DNA of 64,000 nucleotides from Segatella copri (GTDB taxonomy: Bacteria > Bacteroidota > Bacteroidia > Bacteroidales > Bacteroidaceae): contig NZ_CATKVU010000006.1 of NCBI RefSeq assembly GCF_949820605.1, forward strand, positions 1,162,501 to 1,226,500, written 5' to 3'. Below the pieces are notes generated by a model. That model was not told where the DNA came from. It worked only from the letters and a program-made list of their open reading frames with translations, and did no database searches. This document shows, piece by piece, positions 1 through 8,925 of the stretch. The translations under genes were made by a program, and so were the position numbers. How positions within the stretch are numbered: the first letter of the stretch is position 1; the number at the start of each line of letters is the position of its first letter.

Positions 1-1148
1 GCAGCAGCCTTTGTTCCACGCTCGCTTACCTCAATCTTAGCCTTCTGCAACATCTTCGATACGTAGAAACTGCCATTGGCAAAACGGCTGAAATCTGCCG
101 TGCCTGGCTGGAAGATGCTTGGAGCTCCCAATTTACTGATAATCTGGTTGAGCGACAAATCCATCTCTGTGGTAAACTTAGGGAATTTTAAATCTACCTG
201 GCAACGTTCCATGTCATTACTCAACTTCTGAAGTTTATCAGCATCCATCTCCTTCATCACCTCGCTGATGCTCTTGCCAGCCTTAGGAAGAAGAACGGTC
301 ATCTGATAACTTCCATTTCCGTATGGCAGCTCTACAGCCTGCAACATATCATTTTCAGTATAGGCAAACTTCTTGTTCTGGTGCATCATGTTCACCTTCT
401 TAATATCGCGGGTGTAACCGCTGAAGTTCTCGAGTCTAGTGTTCTTCGCATCAAACTTCTCCTGCCAAATTCCATTAAAATAAATAGCATTCAGAAGGTA
501 AGAAACGGCTGCAGGGTCTACCTGGTCGATGATGCTAGGAATCATTCCTTTAGTCTGCTTCTTGCACCAGTCATTAATGCGAGTGGCAGATTTAGGAGAG
601 GTAAAGTCCATGCTCTCCACGCCAGCCTGATAAGAATCGGCTACGGTGTGAGCGAAATCGCTGTTCAATGTGAAATTCTTGTTGATAGCGATAAAGTTGG
701 CAATGTTTACGGTTGTCTGCTTGTCGAGCTTGCCAGCCGAAAGCATCAGCGCCTTATAACAGTCGTTGAGTTCCTTCACGCTCACGCTCTCGCAACCGAT
801 TGCCTTCAGAATCTCCTGCTGAGTCTGGCCGTCGGCACCATTGGCAAGCATTCCCATCAGATAGGCGATGCTCATCGGCGAAACCACCTCAGAATCCATG
901 CCGCTGATCTGTTGATAGAGCTTGAAAGCGAAATCATTATTCTTCTTCACGATGTTCTGCTGAGCCTCTGAGAGGATAAGATAACTCTCGTCCATTTTCT
1001 CATCTGCTGACGGACGGGCAGCCTCTGCCTCCGTTATCTTCTCAGCCTTTGTTGCGTTCTCATTCTGTGCATTCTTGCTTGAGCTGCAAGAAGTCATTGC
1101 CATTGCGGCTGAAGCTAAAATAGCTGCACTAAATACTGTCTTATTCAT
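1..1148 (-). CDS. Serpin-family protease inhibitor, lipoprotein (3' end cut by window edge)
   Basis: 382 full codons are visible and the gene runs off the left edge. The N-terminus is a signal peptide ending in a lipobox-like MTSC, so Cys21 is a likely lipidation site and the protein is probably anchored in the envelope. The rest reads as a serpin: helix/strand segments such as VVSPMSIAYLMGMLANGA and a hinge region EVSERGTKAAA right at the window edge. The small-residue hinge (T-x-AAA) is what inhibitory serpins need for loop insertion; the reactive-centre loop itself is outside the window, so the target protease class cannot be read. By family knowledge it would trap serine or cysteine proteases, for a gut commensal plausibly host or competitor enzymes (inference). 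The start was chosen because the signal peptide begins there and no longer in-frame start is needed. Confidence 0.9.
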   Translation of the reverse strand, partial: MNKTVFSAAILASAAMAMTSCSSSKNAQNENATKAEKITEAEAARPSADEKMDESYLILSEAQQNIVKKNNDFAFKLYQQISGMDSEVVSPMSIAYLMGMLANGADGQTQQEILKAIGCESVSVKELNDCYKALMLSAGKLDKQTTVNIANFIAINKNFTLNSDFAHTVADSYQAGVESMDFTSPKSATRINDWCKKQTKGMIPSIIDQVDPAAVSYLLNAIYFNGIWQEKFDAKNTRLENFSGYTRDIKKVNMMHQNKKFAYTENDMLQAVELPYGNGSYQMTVLLPKAGKSISEVMKEMDADKLQKLSNDMERCQVDLKFPKFTTEMDLSLNQIISKLGAPSIFQPGTADFSRFANGSFYVSKMLQKAKIEVSERGTKAA

Positions 1149-1269
1149 ATTTCTCTAATTTTTTTGTTCATTTTAATGACTCAACGCTCCTGAGGCCAAA
1201 GGGACTGTTCCTCTTTAACAGGCTATTCCCGAATCGGAATCTGAATCGTGAGTTCTGAAGATAAAATGA

Positions 1270-1306
1270 AAAATCGGCTAATCCTTGCACGGGAAAAGCC
1301 GATTTT
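1270..1306. terminator. Bidirectional hairpin between serpin and ATP-grasp gene
   Basis: AAAATCGGCT (1270-1279) pairs perfectly with AGCCGATTTT (1297-1306). It lies downstream of the minus-strand ATP-grasp gene and upstream of the serpin start. The A/T-rich flanks suit intrinsic termination of the leftward ATP-grasp transcript. Confidence 0.6.
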
Positions 1307-1349
1307 ACTATTTCTTAACAGAAAATATCTTTGTTCTTAACAAAAAAAA

Positions 1350-2510
1350 TCAATGCAGCGGTGCCTCTTCAGAAGGTCTGCCAGGCTTTATTCTGAGATG
1401 ATATCTGTTTCCATCATATTCCACGCGCATGATGTTCGTCCTATTGGTCTTCATCTCATCGCTCGAATTAGCCACAAGATGTTCGTATAGATCTATTGCC
1501 ACATGACCCATCGTTCTGCGCAGATTGATTTCGATGCAAGGCACCACGCCCAGTCCGGTTCTGTTTACGTCCTCACCTTCCTGATTCAGCACAGCCTCGC
1601 AGAATTCATCCTTCTCCCCTTTCGTGCAGATCATCATGTCAACGCCGAACGGACCACTGTAAATATCCTTCAGCGCCGGCTCCATTACCTCGATGATGCG
1701 CTGTCTGATTCCGGCAAGCTGAGCCTCGCTAATGAGCGGTTTCATCATTTCCACCTTATCATCTTCAGAGCAGAGCACATTGCCCGAATAGGCGTTCTTG
1801 ATAGTATCGAAGAGCGAAAGACCGCGATAGAGCACCTTGCCATCTTTCATTTCAAACTCCATGGCGAAATCTCTCACCTTATTATATAAGGGTTCTACAG
1901 TTACGCCGCCCTGATGATAAATCATGTTTGCCACCCATCTTTCGAAGGAAGGATAATCTCCGGCTGTTCTGAAGTCCTCAGCACTCACATATTTCACACC
2001 CCTCCCGCTGCTGCTCCAGGGAGCCTTGACAACAGCTTTGCCGTGCTGGAGAATGAGTTCTTTGACGCGAGTCGTCTCAGCAACATATTCCACGCCTCGC
2101 TGCAGATGAAGAGCAGCCCATTGCCTGCTGCTCACCTCGCGTACCTTATTTAATACAGCATCAGGCGGCAACATAATCTCCGGCATTCCCAAACGCTCCA
2201 ACTCACCTTTCAGCGACAGGTTCCATCCCCAGGGATGAACACTGTCCAGAAATTCTGTCTTGAGCAGATGCTTCAGCTGAGGCTTGGTGATGAACTCAAC
2301 CTTGCTGTTCAGTTCAGCCCCAAAATGGCGCACCCTGTTCTTCGCAAAATCAATATCATCCACAAGTACGAGGTCGCCCTCTTCCGCCCAAAGAGCCGGA
2401 ATGAAAGCAAGATCACTTCTAAGTTGTCTACCCGCATGAGGCGCGGTGAACTGTTTCAGATTTGCAGCCAAAGCCAAATCATGTTCTGGATTGAAAATAT
2501 GTAATTTCAT
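1350..2510 (-). CDS. ATP-grasp fold protein, function unknown
   Basis: 386 aa from the ATG at 2510. The frame stays open upstream, but a TATCTTTG promoter element lies between the two possible starts, and the protein opens naturally as MKLHIFNPEHD, so the shorter start is preferred. ATP-grasp features are the nucleotide-binding segment VKAPWSSSGRG (about residues 161-171), GPFGVDMMI (about 285-295) and the metal-binding stretch CIEINLRRTMGH (about 322-333), whose E and N fit the usual Mg-ATP ligands. Such enzymes join a carboxylate to an amine or thiol through an acyl-phosphate. I cannot name the substrate. It is a single gene, convergent to the serpin's upstream region and divergent from the AAA ATPase gene. 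Confidence 0.75.
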   Translation of the reverse strand: MKLHIFNPEHDLALAANLKQFTAPHAGRQLRSDLAFIPALWAEEGDLVLVDDIDFAKNRVRHFGAELNSKVEFITKPQLKHLLKTEFLDSVHPWGWNLSLKGELERLGMPEIMLPPDAVLNKVREVSSRQWAALHLQRGVEYVAETTRVKELILQHGKAVVKAPWSSSGRGVKYVSAEDFRTAGDYPSFERWVANMIYHQGGVTVEPLYNKVRDFAMEFEMKDGKVLYRGLSLFDTIKNAYSGNVLCSEDDKVEMMKPLISEAQLAGIRQRIIEVMEPALKDIYSGPFGVDMMICTKGEKDEFCEAVLNQEGEDVNRTGLGVVPCIEINLRRTMGHVAIDLYEHLVANSSDEMKTNRTNIMRVEYDGNRYHLRIKPGRPSEEAPLH

Positions 2511-2514
2511 GGTG

Positions 2515-2522
2515 CAAAGATA
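2515..2522 (-). promoter_or_regulatory. -7 promoter element of the ATP-grasp gene
   Basis: On the minus strand TATCTTTG matches the Bacteroidota TAnnTTTG element and ends only four bases before the ATG at 2510. The transcript would have almost no leader. No good TTTG is seen 19-21 bp further up, so confidence is moderate. Confidence 0.5.
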
Positions 2523-2614
2523 TAAAGAAAAGTGCAAAAAAGGGCAGAAAATCCCCATTTTTACTTAGACAAGTGCTAAATAATGAAAAAAAAGTTACTT
2601 TTTGCTATCTAGAG

Positions 2615-2645
2615 TTTGCAAATTAGAAATATTTAATTACCTTTG
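2615..2645 (+). promoter_or_regulatory. Promoter of the AAA ATPase gene
   Basis: TTTG (2615-2618), a 19-bp spacer, then TACCTTTG (2638-2645): a full match to the Bacteroidota consensus, about 33 bp ahead of the ATG at 2679. Confidence 0.75.
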
Positions 2646-2678
2646 CATCGTAAAAACAATTAGAAACGATATAAACTC

Positions 2679-3869
2679 ATGGAAGAAGCATTCTTCAGAA
2701 CACATACATACCTCGTAGAGCATACGAACGCACCAGTAAGACGTACTCTGATGGACGAAATCGACTGGAGCGATCGTCTGATTGGCATTAAGGGAACACG
2801 CGGTGTAGGAAAGTCTACATTCCTCCTTCAATATGCCAAGGAACACTTTGGCCCTACTGACCGCAAGTGTCTGTTTGTGAATATGAACAATTTCTATTTT
2901 CAAAGCAGAGGAATCGCAGATTTTGCAGGCGACTTTGTTCGCCACGGCGGCAGAACCCTTCTCATCGACCAGGTCTTCAAGCAGTCGGACTGGAGCAAGG
3001 AGTTGCGCAAATGTTACGACCTCTATCCAGAGTTAAGAATCGTGTTCACAGGTTCCAGCGTGATGAGACTGAAGGAAGAGAATCCTGAGCTCAATGGAAT
3101 CGTGAAAAGCTATAACTTGCGAGGCTTCTCTTTCAGAGAGTTTATCAACCTGCAGACTGGCAACAGTTTCCAGCCATATACACTCGATGAAATCTTGCGC
3201 AATCACGAGCACATCATCAAGCAGATACTGCCCAAGGTGAGCCCGATGAAATACTTTCAGGACTACTTGCATCATGGATTCTATCCATTCTTCCTGGAGA
3301 ACCGCAACTTCACAGAGAATCTACTAAAGACAATGAACATGATGACCGAGGTAGACATCCTCCTCATCAAGCAAATCGAACTGAAATATCTCACCAAAAT
3401 CAAGCGGCTCTTCTATCAGCTAGCTGTAAAAGGTGCCAAGGCTCCCAACGTGAGCCAGCTTGCCGAAGAGATCAACACCAGCAGAGCTACGGTAATGAAC
3501 TACATCAAATATCTTGCTGATGCGCGACTCATCAACATGATTTACCCTACCGGGCAGGAGTTCCCTAAGAAACCATCCAAGGTGATGATGCACAACTCCA
3601 ACCTGATGTACGCCATCTATCCTATCAAGATAGACAAGCAGGAGGTGATGGAAACATTCTTCGTCAACTCGCTCTGGAAAGACCACAAGGTAAGCCAGAC
3701 CGGCAAGGACCACTACTTCATTGTAGATGGTGAGAAGAAGTTCAGAATCTGCGATGCGCAATCTCCAAACAAGGTGCGCAACAATCCCGACATCATCTAC
3801 GCCCGATACAATACCGAGGTAGGCAAGGACAACAGGATTCCGTTATGGCTTCTGGGGTTCCTATATTAG
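2679..3869 (+). CDS. AAA ATPase, DUF4143-like family
   Basis: 396 aa. Walker A is GTRGVGKST (residues 39-47), the Walker B-like strand is LLIDQVF (94-100), and a sensor-like strand IVFTGSS follows near 120. The C-terminal half has a winged-helix stretch (VSQLAEEINTSRATVMNYI, about 258-276) and ends in a region resembling the DUF4143 nuclease-like tail. Family members (AAA_14 plus DUF4143) are common in Bacteroidota in many copies; their role is not settled. The acidic residue after the Walker B Asp is Gln here (DQ rather than DE/DD), which could weaken hydrolysis. It is monocistronic, with its own promoter and repeats downstream. Confidence 0.8.
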   Translation: MEEAFFRTHTYLVEHTNAPVRRTLMDEIDWSDRLIGIKGTRGVGKSTFLLQYAKEHFGPTDRKCLFVNMNNFYFQSRGIADFAGDFVRHGGRTLLIDQVFKQSDWSKELRKCYDLYPELRIVFTGSSVMRLKEENPELNGIVKSYNLRGFSFREFINLQTGNSFQPYTLDEILRNHEHIIKQILPKVSPMKYFQDYLHHGFYPFFLENRNFTENLLKTMNMMTEVDILLIKQIELKYLTKIKRLFYQLAVKGAKAPNVSQLAEEINTSRATVMNYIKYLADARLINMIYPTGQEFPKKPSKVMMHNSNLMYAIYPIKIDKQEVMETFFVNSLWKDHKVSQTGKDHYFIVDGEKKFRICDAQSPNKVRNNPDIIYARYNTEVGKDNRIPLWLLGFLY

Positions 3870-3870
3870 G

Positions 3871-4070
3871 GAATGTTGAATGTGGAGTGTTGAATGTTGA
3901 ATTGCCTAACGGCATCAGCATGAAGACACATAAGGGCGCAAGCCTAACTTAACACTCAACATTTATTAAGGAATGTTGAATGTGGAGTGTTGAATGTTGA
4001 ATTGCCTAACGGCATCAGCATGAAGACACATAAGGGCGCAAGCCTAACTCAACACTCAACATTCAACACT
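3871..4070 (+). repeat. 100-bp tandem duplication upstream of nifJ
   Basis: 3871-3970 and 3971-4070 are near-identical copies, differing only in the last ~10 bases and one T/C near the end. Each opens with GAATGTTGAATGTGGAGTG and ends in AACACTCAAC-type sequence, roughly the inverse of the opening, so each unit could fold back. No reading frame runs through it. Confidence 0.9.
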
Positions 4071-4075
4071 CAACA

Positions 4076-4105
4076 TTAGAATAAGTTAGAATAAGTTAGA
4101 ATAAG
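4076..4105 (+). repeat. 10-bp tandem repeat TTAGAATAAG x3
   Basis: Three exact copies of TTAGAATAAG directly after the 100-bp duplication and about 45 bp before the nifJ start. Confidence 0.9.
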
Positions 4106-4151
4106 AATGAATTAAATACAAAACATTTTTAATATTTTATCTAAAAGTAAA

Positions 4152-7100
4152 ATGGCTAAAGAGAAAAAATTTATCACTTGTGATGGTAACACAGCTGCCG
4201 CACACGTAAGCTACATGTTTACTGAGGTTGCTGCTATCTACCCTATTACTCCATCATCACCAATGGCGGAGCATGTAGATGAATGGGCTGCCAAAGGTCG
4301 TAAGAACCTTTTCGGTCAGCGAGTTTCTATCCAGGAAATGGAATCTGAGGCTGGTGCTGCCGGTGCAGTTCACGGTTCTCTCCAGGCTGGTGCCTTGACT
4401 TCAACTTACACTGCTTCTCAGGGTTTGTTGCTGATGATTCCTAACATGTACAAGATTGCTGGTGAGTTGCTCCCTTGCGTGTTCAACGTATCAGCTCGTA
4501 CATTGGCTTCTCACTCACTTTGTATCTTCGGTGACCATCAGGACGTAATGGCTTGCCGCCAGACAGGTTTCGCTATGTTCTGCTCAGGTTCTGTTCAGGA
4601 GGTTATGGACCTCTCTGCAGTTCCTCACTTGGCTACATTGGAGACAAAGGTTCCTTTCATTAACTTCTTCGATGGTTTCCGTACTTCTCACGAGTACCAC
4701 AAGATCGAGGAGATGGATATGGAAGACATCCGTCCATTGGTTAAGGAAGAGTTCATCGAGGACTTCCGTAACCGTGCTTTGACCCCTGAGCGTCCTGTTA
4801 CTCGCGGTACCGCTGAGAACCCAGAGACATTCTTTACTCACCGTGAGGCTTGCAACACTTACTACGATGCAATCCCTGAGGTTGTAGAGAAGTACTGCCA
4901 GGAGATGACTAAGATTACTGGTCGTGAGTACCACCTCTTCAACTACTATGGTGCTGAGGATGCTGAGAACATCATCATCCTGATGGGTTCTGCTACAGAG
5001 CCAGCTCGCGAGGCTATCGACTACTTGAACAAGCAGGGCAAGAAGGTTGGTATGGTTGCAGTTCACCTGTTCCGTCCATTCTCTGTTGACTTCTTGAAGA
5101 AGACTATCCCAGCTACTGTTAAGCGTATCGCTGTTCTCGACCGTACTAAGGAGCCAGGTGCAGAGGGTGAGCCATTGTACCTCGACGTTAAGTCAGCTCT
5201 CTACGATGACGAGCGCAAGCCATTGATCGTTGGCGGTCGCTACGGTCTCGGTTCTTCTGATACAACTCCAGCCAAGATTGTTGCTGTATTCAAGAACCTC
5301 GAGTTGCCACAGCCAAAGAACCACTTCACTGTAGGTATCGTTGATGACGTTACATTCACTTCTCTCCCAGAAGAGGAGGAAATCCCAATGGGTGGCGACG
5401 ACTTGTTCGAGGCTAAGTTCTACGGTTTGGGTGCTGACGGTACTGTTGGTGCTAACAAGAACTCAGTTCAGATCATCGGTAACAATACCAACAAGTATTG
5501 CCAGGCATACTTCTCTTACGACTCTAAGAAGTCTGGTGGTTTCACCTGCTCTCACTTGCGTTTCGGCGACAGCCCTATCCACAGCGCTTATCAGGTAAAT
5601 ACTCCTAACTTCGTAGCTTGTCACGTACAGGCTTATCTCCACATGTACGATGTAACACGTGGTTTGCGTAAGAACGGTTTCTTCCTGTTGAACACTATCT
5701 TCGATGGCGAGGAGTTGGTTAACTTCATCCCTAACAAGGTAAAGCGTTACTTCGCTCAGAACAACATCACTGTTTACTATATCAACGCAACTAAGATTGC
5801 TCAGGAGATTGGTCTCGGTAACCGTACCAACACCATCCTCCAGTCTGCATTCTTCCGTATCACAGAGGTTATTCCTTTGGATCTCGCTGTAGAGCAGATG
5901 AAGGCATTCATCGTTAAGTCTTACTCTAAGAAGGGTCAGGACGTTGTTGACAAGAACTTCGGCGCTGTTGACCGTGGTGGTGAGTACAAGCAGTTGACAG
6001 TAGATCCAGCTTGGGCTAACCTCGCTGACGATGAGGCTAAGGAGGATGACGCTCCAGCATTCGTTAAGGAGCTCGTTCGTCCTATCAACGGCCAGGCAGG
6101 TGACCTCTTGAAGGTTTCTGACTTCGTTAAGCACGACACAGTTGACGGTACTTGGCAGAATGGTACTTCAGCATTCGAGAAGCGTGGTGTTGAGGCATTC
6201 GTACCAGTATGGAACGTTGAGAACTGTATCCAGTGTAACAAGTGTTCATTCGTTTGTCCTCACGCAGCTATCCGTCCATTCGTATTGACCGACGAGGAGC
6301 TCGCAGGCATCGAGGGTCTCGCGACTCAGGATGTTAAGGCACCTAAGGCTTTGGCTGGAATGCACTTCCGCGTTGAGATTTCAGTACTCGACTGTCTGGG
6401 TTGTGGTAACTGTGCTGACGTCTGCCCAGGTAAGAAGGGTGAGAAGGCGTTGACAATGGTTCCATTCAACGTTGACGCAGAGGATATGGTCAAGGAGGCA
6501 GCTAACTGGGAGTATCTCGTACACAACGTTGCTTCTAAGCAGGATCTCGTTGACATCAAGCAGAGCCCTAAGAACTCTCAGTTCGCTCAGCCATTGTTCG
6601 AGTTCTCTGGTGCTTGCTCTGGTTGTGGTGAGACTCCATACGTTAAGTTGATTTCTCAGCTCTTCGGTGATCGTCAGATGATTGCTAACGCTACTGGTTG
6701 TTCTTCTATCTACTCAGCTTCTATCCCATCTACTCCATATACAAAGAACGCTAAGGGTCAGGGTCCTGCATTCGACAACTCATTGTTCGAGGACTTCTGC
6801 GAGTTCGGTCTCGGTATGGTAATGGGTAACAAGAAGATGAAGGAGCGTATCGCTCACTTGCTCGAGGAGGCTAAGGCTCAGGAGCATGTTCCTGCTGAGT
6901 TCGTAGCAGCTGCTGACAAGTGGATTGCTAACATGAACGATTCTGAGGGTTCTAAGGAGGCTGCTGCAGAGTTGAAGCCTCTCATCGCTGCCGGCGCTGA
7001 AAAGGGTTGCCCTATCTGCAAGGAGCTCAAGACTTTGGATCACTACCTGGTTAAGCGTTCACAGTGGATCATCGGTGGTGACGGTGCTTCTTATGATATC

Positions 7101-7730
7101 GGTTACGGTGGTCTCGACCACGTATTGGCTTCTGGTGAGGATGTTAACATCCTGGTACTCGATACTGAGGTTTACTCTAACACTGGTGGTCAGTCTTCTA
7201 AGTCTACTCCACTCGGTGCTATCGCACAGTTCGCTGCTCAGGGTAAGCGTATCCGCAAGAAGGATCTCGGTTTGATGCAGACTACATACGGTTACATCTA
7301 CGTAGCTCAGGTAGCTATGGGTGCTGACAATGCTCAGACATTGAAGGCTATCCGCGAGGCTGAGGCTTATCCAGGTCCATCACTCATCATCGCTTACGCA
7401 CCATGTATCAACCATGGTTTGAAGCGTAAGGGCGGTATGGGTCGTTCACAGCACGAGGAAGAGTTGGCTGTTGAGTGCGGTTACTGGCACTTGTGGCGTT
7501 ACAACCCACTGTTGGCTGACGAGGGTAAGAACCCATTCACACTCGACTCTAAGGCTCCTAAGTGGGAGAACTTCCGCGACTTCTTGCTCGGTGAGGTTCG
7601 TTACCTCTCTGTACAGAAGGCATTCCCTAAGGAGGCTGATGAGCTCTTCTCTCAGGCAGAGAAGATGGCTAAGCTCCGTTACCAGACTTACGTTCGTAAG
7701 AGCCAGGAGGACTGGAGCGAGCAGATTTAA
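4152..7730 (+). CDS. nifJ: Pyruvate:ferredoxin (flavodoxin) oxidoreductase
   Basis: 1192 aa, the usual size of single-chain PFOR. It oxidises pyruvate with CoA to acetyl-CoA and CO2 and passes electrons to ferredoxin in the cytoplasm, the central anaerobic pyruvate step. Domains in order: N-terminal TPP-pyrimidine domain (YPITPSSPMAE), transketolase-C-like domain, CoA-binding region, a two-cluster ferredoxin domain (CIQCNKCSFVCP and CLGCGNCADVCP, about residues 690-760), then the TPP-diphosphate domain with CSGCGETP (proximal cluster Cys) and GGDGASYDIGYGG. Codons are strongly biased to GGT, GCT, TCT and AAG, unlike most neighbours, as expected for a highly expressed gene. It stands alone, with a strong terminator behind it. 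Confidence 0.97.
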   Translation: MAKEKKFITCDGNTAAAHVSYMFTEVAAIYPITPSSPMAEHVDEWAAKGRKNLFGQRVSIQEMESEAGAAGAVHGSLQAGALTSTYTASQGLLLMIPNMYKIAGELLPCVFNVSARTLASHSLCIFGDHQDVMACRQTGFAMFCSGSVQEVMDLSAVPHLATLETKVPFINFFDGFRTSHEYHKIEEMDMEDIRPLVKEEFIEDFRNRALTPERPVTRGTAENPETFFTHREACNTYYDAIPEVVEKYCQEMTKITGREYHLFNYYGAEDAENIIILMGSATEPAREAIDYLNKQGKKVGMVAVHLFRPFSVDFLKKTIPATVKRIAVLDRTKEPGAEGEPLYLDVKSALYDDERKPLIVGGRYGLGSSDTTPAKIVAVFKNLELPQPKNHFTVGIVDDVTFTSLPEEEEIPMGGDDLFEAKFYGLGADGTVGANKNSVQIIGNNTNKYCQAYFSYDSKKSGGFTCSHLRFGDSPIHSAYQVNTPNFVACHVQAYLHMYDVTRGLRKNGFFLLNTIFDGEELVNFIPNKVKRYFAQNNITVYYINATKIAQEIGLGNRTNTILQSAFFRITEVIPLDLAVEQMKAFIVKSYSKKGQDVVDKNFGAVDRGGEYKQLTVDPAWANLADDEAKEDDAPAFVKELVRPINGQAGDLLKVSDFVKHDTVDGTWQNGTSAFEKRGVEAFVPVWNVENCIQCNKCSFVCPHAAIRPFVLTDEELAGIEGLATQDVKAPKALAGMHFRVEISVLDCLGCGNCADVCPGKKGEKALTMVPFNVDAEDMVKEAANWEYLVHNVASKQDLVDIKQSPKNSQFAQPLFEFSGACSGCGETPYVKLISQLFGDRQMIANATGCSSIYSASIPSTPYTKNAKGQGPAFDNSLFEDFCEFGLGMVMGNKKMKERIAHLLEEAKAQEHVPAEFVAAADKWIANMNDSEGSKEAAAELKPLIAAGAEKGCPICKELKTLDHYLVKRSQWIIGGDGASYDIGYGGLDHVLASGEDVNILVLDTEVYSNTGGQSSKSTPLGAIAQFAAQGKRIRKKDLGLMQTTYGYIYVAQVAMGADNAQTLKAIREAEAYPGPSLIIAYAPCINHGLKRKGGMGRSQHEEELAVECGYWHLWRYNPLLADEGKNPFTLDSKAPKWENFRDFLLGEVRYLSVQKAFPKEADELFSQAEKMAKLRYQTYVRKSQEDWSEQI

Positions 7731-7768
7731 TCTAGCGAGATTTCAATAGGTTAAATATATAATCTCCG

Positions 7769-7806
7769 AAGACCTTGGTTGCGTTCTGCAATCAAGGTCT
7801 TTTTTG
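7769..7806 (+). terminator. Intrinsic terminator of nifJ
   Basis: AAGACCTTGGTTGC, five-base loop, GCAATCAAGGTCTT (one G-T mismatch-type pair), followed by a run of T, about 40 bp past the nifJ stop. Confidence 0.85.
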
Positions 7807-8457
7807 TTTAAAAATGCTCCATATTCATGTAAAAATTGGAAATAAGAGATGAAACATAGGGAAAAATCGTGATTTTAAGATTGAGTTCTTTAGGGGCAAT
7901 TCAGAATTGTTTTGTAAAGATAAAATCTCTGTTTTGGCAGTTTACCTATTCCATCTGTTCCGGAAATTATTCTCATTAAGTTCAGGCAGATTTGCAATTC
8001 ACCGCTGTACAGCAAACTATTATGGATTTTTAATCCGCTAAATGAAACGGAGCAAGAAGCGCAATCAGTCTGAGTAATGTAAATTATCCTTACCTACCCA
8101 AAACAGAAACCAAAATAGGCAAAAATCAGTGCTTTTTAGTGATCTTTCGAAGAAAAAAAGCAAAATATGAGGGGTAGGATAATGTTTTACCCCCTCTACT
8201 AAGAGTGAAAAATGCACCTCCTCTGACTCGAAATCATGCTTCAAAGGTAGGTATTTTTGACAAATACAATGAATTGGGATATAGGAAATGAGTACCTGAG
8301 CGGTACAGCGTGCAGTATTCCACACCAGAATATGTAGATTATTATTATACACATACAAATAAAGCACAACTTACATAAACTTTCGTAATTACCTCATAAA
8401 CAAGCAATTTAGGACTATCAAATACTCTAACAAACAACCAATTCAAGCATTACACTT
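7807..8457. other. Non-coding stretch; inverted ATTATCC/GGATAAT segments
   Basis: No convincing gene. The only notable structure is ATTATCCTTACCTACCC (about 8083-8100) facing GGGGTAGGATAAT (about 8171-8183), which are imperfect inverse copies. A minus-strand frame at 8065-8367 exists, but its composition and lack of any family resemblance argue against a gene. It may be the worn remains of an accessory gene. Confidence 0.5.
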
Positions 8458-8458
8458 A

Positions 8459-8617
8459 GTGGGTCATTAGGTCAAAGTCATTTAGGGTCATTATGTTTTC
8501 CGAGAGTAAAAAAGTCACTATAGATATATATAAATATTATTTATATATACTATAGCAGCAAAGTGACATTTACTTTTTCAAATGACCCTAAATGACATTG
8601 ACACCAAATGACCCTTT
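8459..8617. repeat. Inverted GGTCATT-type iteron arrays around an AT-rich palindrome (copy A)
   Basis: The left arm (8459-8495) carries GGGTCATTAGGTCAAAGTC and TTTAGGGTCATT. The right arm (8580-8617) carries the inverse order, AATGACCCTAAATGAC and AAATGACCC. Between them is a palindrome, CTATAGATATATATAAAT (8518-8535) against ATTTATATATACTATAG (to 8555), itself enclosed by GTCACT/AGTGAC. The arrangement is the same as at 32165-32322. Confidence 0.8.
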
Positions 8618-8754
8618 TTCATTTCTTCAGCTACTTCCGAGTCTATTTCTTGCTTTTCATTGTTTCTGTAACAAAGTTCAGCTAGAAAGCCAATAGAAAT
8701 CAGTATCAATCAATCACTTACACTACTTCTCCGAAAGAAAGTCAGGGTAAAAGC

Positions 8755-8785
8755 TTGCATTCTGCCCAAAAATGTTGTATCTTTG
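8755..8785 (+). promoter_or_regulatory. Promoter of leader element copy A
   Basis: TTG (8755-8757), 20 bp, TATCTTTG (8778-8785). The same promoter, with identical spacing, recurs at 32465-32495. Confidence 0.7.
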
Positions 8786-8925
8786 CACCGCAATCGAAAG
8801 AACAGCCTTTTGCACCTTGCTCAGGTCTTCTATTAAGACCAGCACGGGTCATAAATGATGGCAGGCGCTGGTCATCAATGAAGACCCCGAAAACGGCAGG
8901 AACGGGGCATTCTGGGGAGTTGCTT
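8786..8925 (+). ncRNA. Structured leader-like element, copy A
   Basis: About 140 nt almost identical to 32496-32635; similarity stops sharply at GGGGAGTTGC. Possible helices: GGTCTTC with GAAGACC (long range), CCCCG with CGGGG around AAAACGGCAGGAA, and here GACCAGC with GCTGGTC. It follows its own promoter and ends about 35 bp before the ABC-F pseudogene. The element may be a cis-regulatory leader or a small RNA; I do not recognise a named family. Confidence 0.45.

Noticed and set aside
381..971. Plus-strand open frame of 196 codons
   Set aside because: Antisense to the serpin gene; its composition mirrors the serpin's and has no family features.
2510..2558. Longer start for the ATP-grasp protein
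   Set aside because: The extension contains the promoter's TATCTTTG element and encodes an unlikely FCPFLHFSLYL stretch.
8065..8367. Minus-strand open frame of 100 codons in the nifJ-ABC-F gap
   Set aside because: No start context, promoter or recognisable domain; hydrophobic, low-quality sequence.
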